A stretch of 64,000 nt of DNA from Phyllobacterium zundukense (GTDB lineage Bacteria; Pseudomonadota; Alphaproteobacteria; Rhizobiales; Rhizobiaceae), in assembly GCF_002764115.1 (NCBI RefSeq), contig NZ_CP017940.1:186001-250000 (forward strand), given 5' to 3'. The notes below the pieces were generated by a model. That model saw only the letters and a list, made by a program, of their open reading frames with translations. It was not told the origin of the DNA and did no database searches. The position numbers and the translations under genes were made by a program. Below are positions 62,105 to 64,000 of this stretch, piece after piece (position 1 is the stretch's first letter; each line of letters opens with the position of its first letter).

Positions 62105-62793
62105 AGCCGAAATCGAGTTTCCCTGACAACACGAAGCGAATTGCCGGATTGGCTCTGGCGGGACTGTTTGCAGTTTGCGTGGCCGGCATAGGCCTGGCGC
62201 AGGTCCCGAAAACGCAGATCTACGACACGAAAACGCGCACGTGGACCGCCTATGACAGCAAGAAGGCCCGCAAATATTATGCGGCCAACGGGCAGGTACC
62301 CGAGGCGTTCCGCAAGCAAATTGTGCCATTCCGGACGGCAGAAAAGCCCGGAACCATCATCATCGACGGCAATCAGCATTTTCTCTACCTCGTGAAGGGC
62401 GGAGGCCAGGCGGTACGATATGGCATCGGCGTCGGCCGTGACGGTTTTGGCTGGGCCGGGATCGTGCGAGTTGGCCGCATAGCGGAATGGCCAACATGGA
62501 CGCCGCCGGCCGAAATGGTGGCGCGTGATCCCAACGCCGTGAAATTCGCCGGCGGAATGCCGGGCGGTCCCGACAATCCACTCGGCGCGCGTGCGCTTTA
62601 TCTCTACGAGGGCGACCAGGATACTATCTATCGCATTCACGGCACGCCCGAACCATGGTCGATCGGCCTCAACGTTTCGTCAGGCTGCATCAGGATGAAC
62701 AATGACGACATTGTCGACCTTGCGTCGCAGATCCAGGTTGGAGCCAAGGTGATCGTGCTCATGCAGGGCGCATCACTCTACAAGGGTGTTTAA
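62101..62793 (+). CDS. L,D-transpeptidase (YkuD family)
   Basis: 230 residues. N-terminal signal/anchor ('IAGLALAGLFAVCVAGIGLA'), then the YkuD domain: 'GTIIIDGNQHFLYLVKGGGQ', 'IGVGRDGFGWAGIVRVG', 'RALYLYEG', and the catalytic block 'IHGTPEPWSIGLNVSSGCIR' followed by 'MNNDDIVDL' with His, Ser-x-Gly-Cys and Arg all present. It makes 3-3 peptidoglycan cross-links or attaches proteins to the wall. Its ATG overlaps the OpuAC-like stop codon, an unusual pairing. Confidence 0.92.
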   Translation: MKPKSSFPDNTKRIAGLALAGLFAVCVAGIGLAQVPKTQIYDTKTRTWTAYDSKKARKYYAANGQVPEAFRKQIVPFRTAEKPGTIIIDGNQHFLYLVKGGGQAVRYGIGVGRDGFGWAGIVRVGRIAEWPTWTPPAEMVARDPNAVKFAGGMPGGPDNPLGARALYLYEGDQDTIYRIHGTPEPWSIGLNVSSGCIRMNNDDIVDLASQIQVGAKVIVLMQGASLYKGV

Positions 62794-62811
62794 GCGCAAA
62801 GTCAGGGGGAA

Positions 62812-63138
62812 ATGATGCTTTGCAAACCGGTGTGGAACTTGAAAACAATATTGCCCTTCGCATTGGCGGCAGGTTCGGTGGCCCTCGCGGGATGCCAATC
62901 GAGCCCGACGCCCGAAAACATGACAAGAAATACGATGCAAACGGCACCAGCCGATCTGCAGCTGGCTTGTTCGAGCGCTGCAGCGACAAAGTTTGGCGGC
63001 GATCACGCATCGGCGCTTCCGGTGAGCTCAGCCGCCGTTGATGGCGGGAAGTACCAGATCATCCTTGAGGCCAAGGGCCAGCGTTCGACCTGCCTGATCG
63101 ATCAGGCAGGAACGGTGCTATCGCTGGAAAAAGTGTGA
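62812..63138 (+). CDS. Small lipoprotein of unknown function
   Basis: 108 residues. Signal with lipobox 'LAAGSVALAGCQSSPTPENM'. The mature part has 'LACSSAAATKFGGDHASALP' and 'YQIILEAKGQRSTCLIDQAG', that is two further cysteines and a short beta-rich domain. It starts 18 bp after the L,D-transpeptidase, probably the same operon; GGGGGA precedes the two adjacent ATGs. Function unknown. Confidence 0.8.
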   Translation: MMLCKPVWNLKTILPFALAAGSVALAGCQSSPTPENMTRNTMQTAPADLQLACSSAAATKFGGDHASALPVSSAAVDGGKYQIILEAKGQRSTCLIDQAGTVLSLEKV

Positions 63139-63216
63139 GGCAAGGGAAGCGACCAACGGAGGTTCTCCGGTAGAAGCACGTCGCTGGGAAGCGGAATTTT
63201 TTGAGGAGACGCTGAA

Positions 63217-64000
63217 ATGTCATTGCACCAGAAGACGATTGCCGTCGTGGCTTCGGCTGCGCTGCTGATGTGCGGGCCCGGAATGCAGGCATGGACACAA
63301 ACGCAGACTGCGCCTGCTGCAACGGCACCGGCAGCCCCCGCGCCAGCAGCACCGGCGCCGACTCTGCTGACTGCGGCAGAGCTTGAAACGCTGACCGCGC
63401 GCATCGCGCTTTACCCCGACGATCTTGTGGCGCTCGTGCTTTCCGCCGCGCTCAATCCTTTGCAGATCGTCCAGGCAGCGCGGTTCCTGGATCAGGCAAA
63501 AGCCAAGCCTGATGCGAAACCCGATCCATCATGGGACGGAAGCGTCATATCGCTTCTCAACTATCCAACAGTTCTAACAATGATGAACGACGATCTCGAC
63601 TGGACGGAACAGTTGGGCGAGGCAGTCGTCAATCAGCAAAAAGACGTGCTTGTGGCGATACAGGAACTACGTGACAAGGCAGTGGACAATGATGTCATCA
63701 AATCGGATGACAAGGTTGTTGTAGAGACAGTGGACAACAACGTCGTCATTCGTCCCGCCAAGAAGGAAGTGACGTACGTTCCGACATATGACCCCGTCAT
63801 CCTGACCAGCCCGACTTATGTGGCGACGTCGCCGATCGTGTATGGCGATCCTTATCCTTCATACTATTACCCCTATGCGCCCTATTGGTCGGGTTTTATC
63901 ACCGGCGCGGTCTTTGGCGCGGCTATCGACTGGGACAACTGGCACTCATGGGGGGGCGACGACGTCGACATCGACATCGGTGAAATCAATCGCAATGACT
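63217..64000 (+). CDS. DUF3300 secreted protein (partial, C-terminus beyond the window)
   Basis: First 261 codons visible. Signal peptide ('IAVVASAALLMCGPGMQAW'), an Ala/Pro-rich linker, then DUF3300: 'LLTAAELETLTARIALYPDD' followed by 'LVALVLSAALNPLQIVQAAR' and 'FLDQAKAKPDAKPDPSWDGS', 'VISLLNYPTVLTMMNDDLDW', 'EQLGEAVVNQQKDVLVAIQE', and an aromatic Tyr/Pro segment ('DPYPSYYYPYAPYWSGFI') followed by an Asp-rich stretch. GAGGAGA precedes ATG 63217. Function unknown; the family often sits with DUF2950 and envelope genes, which would lie to the right. Confidence 0.88.
   Translation, partial: MSLHQKTIAVVASAALLMCGPGMQAWTQTQTAPAATAPAAPAPAAPAPTLLTAAELETLTARIALYPDDLVALVLSAALNPLQIVQAARFLDQAKAKPDAKPDPSWDGSVISLLNYPTVLTMMNDDLDWTEQLGEAVVNQQKDVLVAIQELRDKAVDNDVIKSDDKVVVETVDNNVVIRPAKKEVTYVPTYDPVILTSPTYVATSPIVYGDPYPSYYYPYAPYWSGFITGAVFGAAIDWDNWHSWGGDDVDIDIGEINRND

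Overview
The window comes from an alphaproteobacterium of the order Hyphomicrobiales (Rhizobiales), most likely the Phyllobacterium / Brucella-Ochrobactrum / Mesorhizobium side. The support is TrcR (DUF1013), GapR (DUF2312), DUF1192, DUF1244, DUF1036 next to pyruvate kinase, a cysteine-free L36, and palindromic repeats translating to 'ISPLVGEMGG', all familiar from that group. GC content looks close to 60 percent. No rRNA, tRNA, CRISPR array or insertion sequence was seen. Most genes are chromosomal housekeeping or transport genes, with accessory insertions.

Layout. 0-2.5 kb: the start of a type I secretion locus (ABC exporter, frameshifted, and a partial HlyD adaptor) leaving the left edge. 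2.8-9 kb: class I fructose-bisphosphate aldolase, an SGNH hydrolase, prpE, a DUF1127 protein and a DJ-1 / unknown / YafY-type regulator operon. 9-15.3 kb: trcR, a PHO-box-preceded phytase-like esterase gene broken by an in-frame stop, a quinone oxidoreductase, DUF1192, an MFS transporter and an ArsR regulator. 15.4-20.9 kb: two small DUF465 proteins, purEK, rpmJ, a TPR protein, pyk and DUF1036, the last with a repeat-derived N-terminus. 21.4-25.1 kb: a frameshifted subtilisin-like autotransporter lying between otherwise housekeeping genes. 25.5-28.3 kb: N-formylglutamate amidohydrolase, DUF1244, gapR and a HAD phosphatase. 28.3-35.2 kb: a seven-gene minus-strand operon (GNAT, NagZ-like GH3, periplasmic binding protein, two permeases, two ATPases), probably for uptake and trimming of GlcNAc-containing saccharides or muropeptides. 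36-41.4 kb: a BBE-type FAD oxidase, a divergent LysE/Lrp pair, an AAC(3)-I-like acetyltransferase, a cold-shock protein and a divergent LysR / ABM pair. 41.6-44.9 kb: a Tat-exported molybdenum hydroxylase operon (2Fe-2S subunit, molybdopterin subunit, di-heme cytochrome c).

45-64 kb is the most interesting part. It is an envelope-oriented gene set: a NarX/DesK-type histidine kinase, formylglycine-generating enzyme, arylsulfatase, a fused MFS/spermidine-synthase-like protein, small secreted proteins, a ToxR-like TPR membrane regulator, DUF1254/DUF1214, an MltF-like transglycosylase, an alpha/beta hydrolase lipoprotein, a LuxR-type response regulator, a glycine-betaine-type binding protein, an L,D-transpeptidase, a lipoprotein and DUF3300. 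Five close copies and two weaker copies of a 17-bp site (consensus GTAACCGTTACGTACTT, core GTAAC-N-GTTAC) lie upstream of seven genes or divergent pairs here. All point towards the downstream gene and several sit about 58-67 bp before the start codon. I infer a local regulon, plausibly run by the response regulator encoded in its midst.

The same region shows decay by deletion: the arylsulfatase has lost an internal piece, a moxR gene is reduced to its first 30 or so codons, and a membrane-protein gene keeps only its two ends. Across the window eight genes look broken, by frameshift (T1SS exporter, autotransporter), nonsense (phytase-like) or deletion/truncation (sulfatase, moxR, the 58.6-kb gene, a LysR fragment, an orphan fragment at 35.8 kb). 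The single-base cases could be sequence errors.
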